A stretch of DNA of 12,413 nucleotides, taken from contig DCGQ01000009.1 in NCBI GenBank assembly GCA_002314635.1, forward strand, positions 226-12,638, given 5' to 3'. The translations under genes were made by a program, and so were the position numbers. Shown one piece after another: positions 1 through 6,937 of this stretch. This DNA comes from Clostridiales bacterium UBA1774. Lineage in GTDB: Bacteria; Bacillota; Clostridia; Oscillospirales; Oscillospiraceae. Positions within the stretch are counted from its first letter, which is position 1. Each line of letters starts with the position of its first letter. The notes beneath the pieces were generated by a model. That model did not search any database. It had not been told where the DNA came from and saw only the letters and a list, made by a program, of their open reading frames with translations.

Positions 1-3000
1 ATCGCCGTTTTGCAGGGTCTTGGCATCCACGCTCACATCCGGGTGGGAGCCGTTGACGGTATACATCCAGCCGGTGAGCGGGCCGTTGTCAAACTCGGCA
101 AGGGTCAGCGTGCCGAAGGTAACGGATTCGATGTAGGTGCCGAACTGAGAGGCGGTGGCGTTAAACGTCACATTGCTGTATTTCTCCTCCACCGTATCCA
201 GCAAATCCTTCACGGTGGAGCCTGCATCCAGCGTGTAGCTCTCTGCTGCAAGCCATGCGGTCAGGTTTCCGGCCTTATTCGTGTGAACCGAGCCGCCCTC
301 GCCGTGGAGGGTATCGCCCAGCAGGGAGAATCTGACAGTGATGGTCTGAGGAACAACGGGCTGCTCGGAAACCGTCACCAGACAGACGGGGGCGATAATC
401 GGGCAATTCACATCGGTATCGGGCGTTCCGTTCCAATCGGTATCGACCATATCCGCCACCGTACCGGAGGCGGTTACGATGTAGCTTCCGGCAGTCGGGA
501 AGGTCAGCGTGCATACGCCGTTTGCATCGGTGACGGCGGAACCAAGCTGCTCAAAAGCGCCGTTCTTCCAGATGCCGACCTGCACGCCGGCAGCAGCGTG
601 TGTAAAGTCTGCGGGGTATCCCATGCCCTGACCGCCGGTGAGCGTCAGGGTCAGCACATCGTCCTCGTAAACAGAGGCGGAAGCCTTGTCAAAGGCGGTG
701 TACCAGTCGGCATAATAGGTATCGTCCGCATTCACGGAGGCGACCAGCACATCACCCGCCTTGACGGTATCCGTACCCACGCCCACGGAAAGGCCAACGC
801 CGTTCACAAAGAACAGGGTGTTATAGGTCGCTTCGCCCCAAAGCTTCGTAACGGAGAGACCATAATTGCTGTCCGCAGCTTCATAGTCCGCAGCGGTCAG
901 ATAGGCTTCATGGGCAGCCAGCAGGGCTTCATGCACGGTGAGGATGCCGTCCTTGTTTACATCCTTCACGGTGACGGTTCTGCCCACCATGGCTTCCCCG
1001 TTTTTATCCGCAGCCAGTATACCCTGATTGCTGACGGTGATGGCGATCTCCGCATCGGGAGCGGGATCGGTGATTGCTTTCCACAGCTTCGCCGCATCTG
1101 CGCCCAACGGATCGTCGGTGCGGTTGTGGGCGGTTTTGGTAGCGCCGCTGGGAGCGCCGACCTTGGAGGTTTCGGTGTTGAAATAGGTGGTTCCCTCCAC
1201 GGCGGTGGTGTCAGCGCAGTTGGTATCCACATACTTCACGGAGCCGATACCCTGCTCACTGCCGCAGTTTGCAGTATAGATATTGCCGGAGATTACATCA
1301 TAGCGGTTCAGAGAATTATAAAAACCGATGATAGCGCCCACATTAGTGCTGCCGGAAACCTTGCCCTCAAAGCAGTTTCCCTTCACTGTGCAGGTAACAT
1401 TTTCCCAGATCTGCACAACATAGGGATCGCCGCCGCAGATACCGCCCACGCAGTCCGTACCGGTGACGGTGCCGGTGACCTTGTTGCCGATGAGGGAGAC
1501 CTTGCCGCCGTTGGGAGCATCGTTAGCGGTGTTGTAGCCGCCGCCCACAATGCCGCCGACAAATTCGGTACCGGTCACGGTTCCACCGAAGGTGCAGCCG
1601 CTGATGCTGACTTCACCCATAGCGTTGTCACGGCTGCCAACGAGACCGCCAACATACTTGACGCCCTTCACGGTGGCATTGGATACGCAATCCGTGACAG
1701 TGCCTTGCAGCAGACCGCAGATAGAGCCGATATTGCTCTGCGTTTCGTCGTAGCCGATGACAACGCCTGCTTCCACGGTGCAGTTACGGATATTCACGAT
1801 GCTGCTGGGGGAGTTGCCTGCCCAGCCGTTGGTGGTGATGTTGGCGCCGACGAGGCCGGACTTTAATGTCTTGGTGCCGGAAAGCAGGGTGACATTGTCA
1901 ATGGTCGAAACGCTGGTGAGGCTCACGCCCTCGAAGTTGTTGATAAGTCCATAGCCATTGATCTGCTCGCCGTAGATTTTCAGGTTTTTAATGGTGGTAT
2001 TGCAGATATAGCCAAAGAGGGGCAGACCGTCCGTCGGTACGGTAACGGTATGGCCGTCGCCGTCAAAGATGCCGGAGAAGGCATTGAGACCCTTTGCAAC
2101 GGTCAGAGTGGTGTCGGTGCAGACGCCGATGGGTGTCCAGTCGGAAGGGAGTGTGAGATCGGCGCCCAGTTTCACGGTCAGACCGGCAAAGCTGTTGCCG
2201 CCATTGACCATGAGGGCAAACTCGGTAAGCTGTTCCTGACTGGAAATGATGTAGGGATTTGCCTCCGTGCCGCTGCCGGCAAAAGCATCTTTGGGATCGG
2301 CATGAGCAGGGGCAGGGTTCAGGTGAAGCACATACTTGTTTGTCTTATTCCCATTTGTTGCAGTAACGATAAGGAGCATTGCCTTGTTCGTAATCACCTG
2401 TGAAAGCTCCAGACAGGTGATGGTGCTGCCATCGGCGGTAACTGCGGTAGTCTGCCCGATCACAGCCTCATACTTACCTGCATTGTTCAGCATGGCATTG
2501 GTTCCAGTCCGCTGCACAACGGCTTCGCCCACGGTCACAGTGGCCTGAGGCGCATTTACGCTGTGGGGCTGTGTGACGAAGTACAGCTTATCGGTGCCGG
2601 GAGCCACACTGACATTGTAGACCAGCGTATCGGAATCAAAACCCGGCAGCAGGTTTTCTCCGCCCACGGAGGAAGCCATGGTGAGCATGGACAGATAACC
2701 GGTTTTCTTGGGGTTCACGGTGATGGTGTAAACCTGTTCGTTGCCCTCAACTCCAACGGTAATGGTTATGGGCGTCACACGGTTGCCCATTTTACCGCCC
2801 AAAGCCGCAGACTTTGCTGTGCCGGAGGTGAAAACAGCGCTTGCAGAGCCGTAGTCGGCTTTCAGGTACTCTACCTTGATCACCGAATCCTTCGGAGCAT
2901 CCCCGCTGAGGGTGATGGTCATCCAGAAAGTTGAAGTGGTCTGTGCTGCTTCAAGGCTGTAAGCTCTGGTAGCCGCATCGAAAGTTGTAAGAAGGTTCGC

Positions 3001-3147
3001 AGAAGTCTTGGTACCGGTGCGAAATTCCAGACCGGAGAGGAAGTTTCCCGTTCCCGCCTCGGACGCCAGAACGCCCATTGGGAACAGCCCCAGAACCAGC
3101 AGTGCGGCCAGCATCAGGGACAGAAAGCGCTTAGAATACTTTGCCAT
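1..3147 (-). CDS. Large secreted surface protein with cadherin-like, GLUG and DUF4430 (transcobalamin-C-like) domains, C-terminus off window
   Basis: The frame is open from ATG 3147 to the window edge, giving 1049 residues with the C-terminus missing. An AAAGGAGA ribosome site lies 8 nt upstream. Residues 1-28 form a signal peptide (KRF basic start, hydrophobic core, cleavage after VLA). Residues 35-145 and 146-280 look like two cadherin-like beta-sandwich domains (VYTITVNP and KYVLHLNP ends). From D287 comes the GTEANPY...DWTPIG...GIFDGDGHT signature that precedes GLUG repeats, and VGGLVG/VGGIVGG/VGGICGG repeats lie at about 440-610. An EF-hand-type loop spans D729-E740. The last 100 or so residues look like DUF4430, related to the transcobalamin C-terminal domain, with GWMYTVNG at 1026-1033. 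It is preceded by tandem cobalamin riboswitches, so I infer extracellular corrinoid capture. Any sorting signal or membrane anchor would be off window. Gene and domain calls are strong; ligand is inference. Confidence 0.88.
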   Translation of the reverse strand, partial: MAKYSKRFLSLMLAALLVLGLFPMGVLASEAGTGNFLSGLEFRTGTKTSANLLTTFDAATRAYSLEAAQTTSTFWMTITLSGDAPKDSVIKVEYLKADYGSASAVFTSGTAKSAALGGKMGNRVTPITITVGVEGNEQVYTITVNPKKTGYLSMLTMASSVGGENLLPGFDSDTLVYNVSVAPGTDKLYFVTQPHSVNAPQATVTVGEAVVQRTGTNAMLNNAGKYEAVIGQTTAVTADGSTITCLELSQVITNKAMLLIVTATNGNKTNKYVLHLNPAPAHADPKDAFAGSGTEANPYIISSQEQLTEFALMVNGGNSFAGLTVKLGADLTLPSDWTPIGVCTDTTLTVAKGLNAFSGIFDGDGHTVTVPTDGLPLFGYICNTTIKNLKIYGEQINGYGLINNFEGVSLTSVSTIDNVTLLSGTKTLKSGLVGANITTNGWAGNSPSSIVNIRNCTVEAGVVIGYDETQSNIGSICGLLQGTVTDCVSNATVKGVKYVGGLVGSRDNAMGEVSISGCTFGGTVTGTEFVGGIVGGGYNTANDAPNGGKVSLIGNKVTGTVTGTDCVGGICGGDPYVVQIWENVTCTVKGNCFEGKVSGSTNVGAIIGFYNSLNRYDVISGNIYTANCGSEQGIGSVKYVDTNCADTTAVEGTTYFNTETSKVGAPSGATKTAHNRTDDPLGADAAKLWKAITDPAPDAEIAITVSNQGILAADKNGEAMVGRTVTVKDVNKDGILTVHEALLAAHEAYLTAADYEAADSNYGLSVTKLWGEATYNTLFFVNGVGLSVGVGTDTVKAGDVLVASVNADDTYYADWYTAFDKASASVYEDDVLTLTLTGGQGMGYPADFTHAAAGVQVGIWKNGAFEQLGSAVTDANGVCTLTFPTAGSYIVTASGTVADMVDTDWNGTPDTDVNCPIIAPVCLVTVSEQPVVPQTITVRFSLLGDTLHGEGGSVHTNKAGNLTAWLAAESYTLDAGSTVKDLLDTVEEKYSNVTFNATASQFGTYIESVTFGTLTLAEFDNGPLTGWMYTVNGSHPDVSVDAKTLQNGD

Positions 3148-3283
3148 TTGTTCGTTCTCCTTTTTTTGATCGATATTTGCCGGGATGATCTCTGCTTAGT
3201 AGGATATTCTCGTTCTCAACCTCACTTTCTGACGGCTCGGAACGAATTTCCGTACACAGAGACACCCGAAAAGCTCGGAGTCA
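3148..3283 (-). other. Leader between riboswitch B and the surface protein start
   Basis: This 136-nt stretch has no hairpin followed by a U-run. It contains a small CGGAA/TTCCG hairpin, and CTGAC just after the riboswitch P1 strand can pair with GTCAG further down. I found no clear ribosome-site sequester, so the expression platform of riboswitch B is not resolved. Control of translation is a possibility by exclusion only. Confidence 0.4.
3156..3163 (-). promoter_or_regulatory. Ribosome binding site of the surface protein
   Basis: AAAGGAGA on the minus strand ends 8 nt before ATG 3147 and fixes that start, which also gives a complete signal peptide. Confidence 0.8.
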
Positions 3284-3516
3284 GCTCGTGTAGGTCTTCT
3301 GACTGATGTGTTCAGACATTTCTGCCAACGCGGGGCTTCGGCCTTCTCAGAGTGTTAAGCTCCAATGACCTGCTTTCGCAATGTGTTTCCACACGAAAGC
3401 CCGCTTCACAATCACAGCTACAGGGATTCTCTCCCCATGTCCGGGACTTGCACCCGATTCCCTTGTCCAGCAGGTGCTGTGTCCGATGATGCGGAACGCA
3501 GCTCTGCCACAAAAGC
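3284..3516 (-). ncRNA. Cobalamin riboswitch B (gene-proximal of the tandem pair)
   Basis: On the minus strand the cobalamin aptamer core GGGAATCGGGTGCAAGTCCC lies within 3435-3462, followed by the CTGTAGCTGTGATTGTGAAGC segment. The B12-box AGTCAGAAGACCTAC lies at 3290-3304. A P1 helix closes the element: GCTTTTGTGG (3516-3507) with CTACACGAGC (3293-3284), 9 of 10 pairs counting G-U. This matches the Rfam cobalamin riboswitch family in my reading. It is the second aptamer on the transcript, about 140 nt before the surface-protein start. Confidence 0.87.
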
Positions 3517-3539
3517 CGTTTATTCAATGCACTTGGGTT

Positions 3540-3582
3540 CAGTATAGGTTCTTCCCGCTCCGTGAAGCGGAAAGCAATACTG
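3540..3582 (-). other. Structured linker between terminator and riboswitch B
   Basis: A CAGTAT/ATACTG outer stem encloses a TTCCGCT/AGCGGGAA inner hairpin. There is no U-run after it, so it is not a terminator. It may be an insulating fold between the two aptamers. Confidence 0.35.
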
Positions 3583-3588
3583 CTTGAT

Positions 3589-3629
3589 AAAAAAACAGGC
3601 ACCGATATTCCATGAAGAAATATCGGTGC
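3589..3629 (-). terminator. Intrinsic terminator between riboswitches A and B
   Basis: Perfect 11-bp stem GCACCGATATT / AATATCGGTGC with a 9-nt loop, then CTG and seven U on the minus strand. It sits directly downstream of riboswitch A and upstream of riboswitch B. It is therefore the likely expression platform of A: bound cobalamin would end transcription here. Confidence 0.85.
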
Positions 3630-3652
3630 AAACATTTTTATGCACAACGAAG

Positions 3653-3675
3653 CTTCGCAGGGAAAGCCTGCGAAG
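3653..3675 (-). promoter_or_regulatory. Hairpin between riboswitch A and its terminator
   Basis: Perfect 9-bp inverted repeat CTTCGCAGG / CCTGCGAAG with a 5-nt loop, 6 nt after the P1 strand of riboswitch A. It is followed by the self-complementary CGAAGCTTCG. There is no U-run. It may take part in the switch between anti-terminated and terminated folds; this is inference. Confidence 0.45.
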
Positions 3676-3681
3676 AATAGA

Positions 3682-3885
3682 TGGAACCGAATATCCTGGC
3701 TCACGATAGGAGAGCCTTCTGCTCTCTGCGCCTGTTTCCTGCCTTCCCCGAGTTAACGAGTGGTTGACCCTTCGGTCACACAGCATATGCTGCTTCGGAA
3801 CAGTCTCACGTTTACAGTGCCGTTTCTGCGCGGGGCTTCTGACCCCATTCCTCTGTACCGAGGGCAGTCCCTCGGCCATGTTCCA
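3682..3885 (-). ncRNA. Cobalamin riboswitch A (promoter-proximal of the tandem pair)
   Basis: The minus strand carries CGGCACTGTAAACGTGAG (3822-3805), the GCCACTGT-type core of cobalamin aptamers, preceded by GAATGGGG...CCCC. The B12-box-like AGCCAGGATAT lies within 3702-3691. P1 closes the element: TGGAAC (3885-3880) with GTTCCA (3687-3682). A CCGAGGG/CCTCGG hairpin follows P1 on the 5' side. It begins about 55 nt after the predicted transcription start, and a strong terminator follows at 3629-3589. Confidence 0.85.
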
Positions 3886-3945
3886 AAATATTAACGATCT
3901 TCAATTTGTAAATATGAATCCGAAAGTGATGCGGATATCGTTCCT

Positions 3946-3974
3946 TGTATATCATTTTTCAAAACGCTTGTCAA
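3946..3974 (-). promoter_or_regulatory. Sigma-A-type promoter for the tandem-riboswitch / surface protein transcript
   Basis: Minus-strand TTGACA (3974-3969), 17-nt spacer, TATACA (3951-3946). Predicted start is near 3939, about 50 nt before the P1 helix of riboswitch A. Confidence 0.8.
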
Positions 3975-4022
3975 TCCCGTTTTTTCTGTTCTGCCCGAAT
4001 GCCCCACAGAAAAACATACTTC

Positions 4023-4051
4023 TTGACAAAACGATTCTCTTGCGATATGAT
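4023..4051 (+). promoter_or_regulatory. Sigma-A-type promoter for the cob operon
   Basis: TTGACA (4023-4028), 17-nt spacer, TATGAT (4046-4051): near consensus. Predicted start is near 4058, 15 nt before riboswitch C. It is divergent from the promoter at 3946-3974, with about 50 bp between the two -35 boxes. Confidence 0.85.
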
Positions 4052-4072
4052 TCGGAAAACTAAATATGGAAC

Positions 4073-4299
4073 ATCATCGTGCGGCTGCAATCCGCAAAGA
4101 CCTGTGAAGGTCAGGGGGCAGCCAAAAATGAAGCAGGCAATTTGCCGACACGAACGGTGCTGTGTGCGTGAGTTCTTTCCGAAGCGGGAAAACCCGTGTG
4201 GACGAAAGTTCGCCATTGTGAGGAATCATGAGAAGGTAGGAAAAGAACGCAGAGAGCGGTCGGCTCTCACAACGCAAGTCAGAAGACTTACACGGTGAT
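4073..4299 (+). ncRNA. Cobalamin riboswitch C controlling the cob operon
   Basis: The core ACGGTGCTGTGTGCGTGAG (4154-4172) parallels the same segment of riboswitch A. The B12-box AGTCAGAAGACTTAC (4277-4291) is nearly identical to that of riboswitch B. P1 pairs ATCATCGTG (4073-4081) with CACGGTGAT (4291-4299). The P1 3' strand overlaps GTGATAA (4295-4301), which can instead pair with TTATCAC (4328-4334), a typical mutually exclusive arrangement. Two terminators follow, then cobT. Confidence 0.83.
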
Positions 4300-4346
4300 A
4301 ATGAAACGGCGGGCGTACTCTCCAATGTTATCACAGAAGGACTGCG

Positions 4347-4389
4347 CCGTCGAAGCGGGATTTTCAGAATCCGCTCGGCGGTTTTGTTG
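4347..4389 (+). terminator. First intrinsic terminator after riboswitch C
   Basis: Stem CCGTCG/CGGCGG extended by AGCGG(G)ATT / AATCCGCT, followed by TTTTGTTGT. ACGGCG (4306-4311) can pair with CGCCGT (4345-4350) and so could act as an anti-terminator. Likely the expression platform of riboswitch C. Confidence 0.75.
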
Positions 4390-4393
4390 TCCC

Positions 4394-4436
4394 TGCGCCG
4401 TTTTTCCCTTTTCAGAGGGGCAGACGGCGCATTTTT
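4394..4436 (+). terminator. Second intrinsic terminator after riboswitch C
   Basis: Perfect 8-bp stem TGCGCCGT (4394-4401) / ACGGCGCA (4424-4431), an inner CCCTTTT/AGAGGGG helix, then five T. Its left arm repeats the CTGCGCCGT found just before the first terminator (4342-4350), so the right arm could pair with either copy. Confidence 0.72.
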
Positions 4437-4593
4437 CATGTCTTCAACGGTTCGACTTCACCGTTTGAAGATAGAATTCCTCCTGTTATCGGCATTGGGC
4501 GGCCCGGACAACCGCCCAAGCCGCCGATACGCTGATAGGATTGAAACGAACTTTGCACAGGATAAAAAGCAGAATGATCATAGAGGAAATAAG
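4437..4593 (+). other. cobT leader with two inverted repeats
   Basis: This 157-nt untranslated stretch has two further inverted repeats. One is CTTCAACGGT / ACCGTTTGAAG (4442-4470, one unpaired base). The other is TTGGGCGG / CCGCCCAA (4495-4502 with 4512-4519, perfect, 9-nt loop). Neither is followed by a T-run. Their role is unknown. An AGAGGA ribosome site lies at 4582-4587. Confidence 0.5.
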
Positions 4594-5649
4594 ATGAAAG
4601 AACGAAACTGGTTTGAACAGATTCCCGACCCGGACGAAAGCGCCATGCAGACTGCTCGGGAGCGCTGGAACGGCATTGCCAAGCCCATTGGCAGTCTGGG
4701 ACTTTTGGAGGAATCCATTGTACGCATAGCAGGGCTGACGGGAAACCCGCAGGTCTCCCTGAATCGTCGGGCAGCGGTGGTGATGTGCGCCGATAACGGC
4801 GTTGTCGCCGAGGGCGTGACGCAAACCGGGCAGGATGTCACGGCGCTTGTAGCGGGCAACATGACAAGGCAGGACAGCAGCGTATGCCGTATGGCACAGG
4901 TGGCGAATACGGAGGTGTTTCCCATTGACATCGGCATGGCGAACCCGGCCTCCGGTGTGCGGGATCTGCATATCCGCCGGGGTACGGCGAACATGACGCA
5001 GGAGCCTGCCATGAGTCGGGAGGAAGCCCTTCATGCCATAGAAACCGGCATTTCACTGGTGGGTGAGTTGAAGGCATCGGGGTATCGCATCCTTGCCACC
5101 GGGGAAATGGGCATCGGCAACACCACCACATCCAGTGCCCTGATGTCCGTCTTTCTGAATGTGCCGCCGGAAACCGTCACCGGTCGGGGCGCAGGTCTCA
5201 GCGATGCGGGGCTGAATCGCAAAATCTCCGCCATTCATCGTGCCATTGAGCGAAACCGCCCTGACGCGCAGGACGCTGTGGATGTACTGCATAAGGTGGG
5301 CGGACTGGATATCGCAGGTATGTGCGGTCTGTTTCTGGGCGGAGCCATTCACCGGGTTCCCATTCTGATTGACGGGTTTATCAGCGCCGCTGCGGCGCTG
5401 ACGGCGCTGCGAATCTGTCCCAAGTCCCGCTGTGCCATGCTGGCCGCCCATGTTTCCGCAGAGCCTTCCGCCATGCTGGCGCTGAACGCCCTCGGCCTGA
5501 AACCGCTGATTACTGCGGAAATGCGTCTTGGAGAGGGCACCGGCGCCGTGGCGGCGCTGCCGCTGCTGGATATGGCGCTGTCGGTGTATGACGGCATGGT
5601 GACCTTCGGCGGCATCGGCATGGAAGCCTATGAGGTGCAGCCGAAATGA
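4594..5649 (+). CDS. cobT: Nicotinate-nucleotide--dimethylbenzimidazole phosphoribosyltransferase CobT
   Basis: CobT transfers phosphoribose from nicotinate mononucleotide to the lower-ligand base, giving alpha-ribazole phosphate for the cobamide nucleotide loop (cytosolic). The 351-residue length is typical. Visible family motifs are KPIGSLGLLE (30-39), TGEMGIGNTT (169-178), TGRGAG (196-201), DGF (260-262) and RLGEGTGA (311-318). E314 aligns with the catalytic glutamate of Salmonella CobT (Glu317). The start at 4594 has AGAGGA 6 nt upstream and begins just before the conserved N-terminus. The open frame extends upstream through the terminators, but those codons are not family-like. It is the first gene of the riboswitch-C operon and overlaps cobU by 4 nt. 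The preferred base cannot be read from the sequence. Confidence 0.96.
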   Translation: MKERNWFEQIPDPDESAMQTARERWNGIAKPIGSLGLLEESIVRIAGLTGNPQVSLNRRAAVVMCADNGVVAEGVTQTGQDVTALVAGNMTRQDSSVCRMAQVANTEVFPIDIGMANPASGVRDLHIRRGTANMTQEPAMSREEALHAIETGISLVGELKASGYRILATGEMGIGNTTTSSALMSVFLNVPPETVTGRGAGLSDAGLNRKISAIHRAIERNRPDAQDAVDVLHKVGGLDIAGMCGLFLGGAIHRVPILIDGFISAAAALTALRICPKSRCAMLAAHVSAEPSAMLALNALGLKPLITAEMRLGEGTGAVAALPLLDMALSVYDGMVTFGGIGMEAYEVQPK

Positions 5650-6167
5650 TGATTTTATTGACCGGCGGCTCCGGCTGCGGCAAAAGCACCTATGCAGAGG
5701 CGCTGTGCCTCCGTTTCCCGCTGCCCCGCTATTATGTGGCAACCATGCGCCCCTATGGGGAGGAAAGCCTGATTAAAATCGCCCGTCATCGGGAAATGCG
5801 GGCAAAAAAGGGCTTTGAAACCATCGAAAAACAGACCGATGTAGGCGGGATTCTCCTGCCCCGGCGGGGTACGGTGCTGCTGGAATGTCTGTGCAACCTA
5901 AGTGCAAACGAGATGTTTGATGAAACGGGCAGGGAATGTGACCCGTTCACGCAAATCATGGATGGAATCTCCCGCCTGTCCCGGCAGGCGGATAACCTGA
6001 TTTTGGTGACAAACGATGTGGGCGCAGACGGTGAAATCTACGAAGAAAGCACCTTGCACTACATCCGCCTGCTGGGCAGGCTGAATGCGGAGCTGGCAGC
6101 GAAGGCCGACCATGTGTATGAGCTTTGCTGCGGCATCCCCATGGTGAGGAAGGGGGCGCTGCTGTGA
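5646..6167 (+). CDS. cobU: Adenosylcobinamide kinase / adenosylcobinamide-phosphate guanylyltransferase CobU
   Basis: CobU phosphorylates adenosylcobinamide and then adds GMP to give AdoCbi-GDP, the corrinoid partner for CobS. This 173-residue protein carries the P-loop GGSGCGKST (7-15) and the ARHR segment, with H48 at the position of the guanylylated histidine of Salmonella CobU (His46). It also has LLECLCNL and the C-terminal VTNDVGADG...GIPMVRKG segment. The start ATGATG overlaps the cobT stop (ATGA), with GAGGTG 8 nt upstream; the second ATG at 5649 is equally possible. A shorter paralogue lies downstream of cobS. Confidence 0.93.
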   Translation: MMILLTGGSGCGKSTYAEALCLRFPLPRYYVATMRPYGEESLIKIARHREMRAKKGFETIEKQTDVGGILLPRRGTVLLECLCNLSANEMFDETGRECDPFTQIMDGISRLSRQADNLILVTNDVGADGEIYEESTLHYIRLLGRLNAELAAKADHVYELCCGIPMVRKGALL

Positions 6168-6937
6168 ACGGACTGCGAAGCATTGTCATGGCCTTCTGTA
6201 TGTTCTCCCGCATCCCCATGCCCCGCATTGCATGGAAAAACGAGAATATGCGCTATATGCTGGCGGCGTTTCCGCTGGTAGGGGCGGCGGTGGGTCTGAG
6301 CATCTGTCTCTGGCAGCTGATTTGTGAGGTATTGGGTATCGGTTCGGTTCTCTGGGCAGCCGGGGTCACGCTGCTGCCGGTTGCCATCACCGGCGGAATC
6401 CACATGGACGGGTTCTGTGATGTTTCCGATGCGCTGGCCTCCCATGCGCCGATAGAAAAGAAGCGGCAGATTTTGAAGGATTCCCACACCGGCGCTTTTG
6501 CCATCATTATGATGGGCTGTTATCTGCTGCTGTACTTCGCTCTGGGTACGGAACTGCCTATCAGCGGTCATTCTGCCCTGCTGCTGGCCCTGCTCCATAT
6601 TCTCAGCCGCATTCTCAGCGGCCTGATTTCCCTTGTTTACCCGAAGAACGACAGCGAAGGGCTGCTGAAAACCTTCACCGTCTCCGCCGAAAAGAAAACG
6701 GCGGTGGGTATTCTCACCGTGCTGCTGGTGCTGTGCGCCGGTTCGCTGATTCTGCTGGGCGGTCTGCCCGGTCTGGGAATGGTTCTGGGCGGAATCCTGA
6801 CGGCATTGTACATGAAACGGCTCTCCGCCAGAGAATTTGGCGGCATGAGCGGCGACCTTAGCGGTTACTTTTTGCAGCTCTGTGAGCTTGTCATGCTCCT
6901 TGTCTGCGTACTGACGGAAAGGCTGGTGCAGCTATGA
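6164..6937 (+). CDS. cobS: Adenosylcobinamide-GDP ribazoletransferase (cobalamin synthase) CobS
   Basis: CobS is the integral-membrane enzyme that joins AdoCbi-GDP to alpha-ribazole (or its phosphate), completing the nucleotide loop. The 257-residue protein has several long hydrophobic segments. It carries the family motifs FSRIPMPR (14-21), GGIHMDGFCDVSDAL (77-91, with acidic residues D82, D86 and D89), DSHTGAF (106-112) and GGMSGDLSGY near the C-terminus. I choose GTG 6164, not an earlier codon inside cobU, because it overlaps the cobU stop (GTGA), follows the purine-rich AGGAAGGGGG at 6147-6156, and puts the conserved region at the usual distance from the start. The next gene overlaps by ATGA. 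Confidence 0.93.
   Translation: MNGLRSIVMAFCMFSRIPMPRIAWKNENMRYMLAAFPLVGAAVGLSICLWQLICEVLGIGSVLWAAGVTLLPVAITGGIHMDGFCDVSDALASHAPIEKKRQILKDSHTGAFAIIMMGCYLLLYFALGTELPISGHSALLLALLHILSRILSGLISLVYPKNDSEGLLKTFTVSAEKKTAVGILTVLLVLCAGSLILLGGLPGLGMVLGGILTALYMKRLSAREFGGMSGDLSGYFLQLCELVMLLVCVLTERLVQL

Noticed and set aside
10..1866. Long plus-strand open frame of 618 codons
   Set aside because: It is antisense to the surface-protein gene. Its peptide is low-complexity Gly/His/Ala with no family motif, while the minus frame has a signal peptide and recognisable domains.
3312..3879. Overlapping small open frames in the 3300-3900 region on both strands
   Set aside because: These fall entirely inside two cobalamin riboswitches and a terminator. 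Base pairing explains the sequence and no frame has a ribosome site or protein-like composition.
4384..4593. N-terminal extension of cobT by 70 codons
   Set aside because: The extension runs through a terminator hairpin and leader repeats and is not CobT-like. ATG 4594 has a ribosome site and gives the normal family length.
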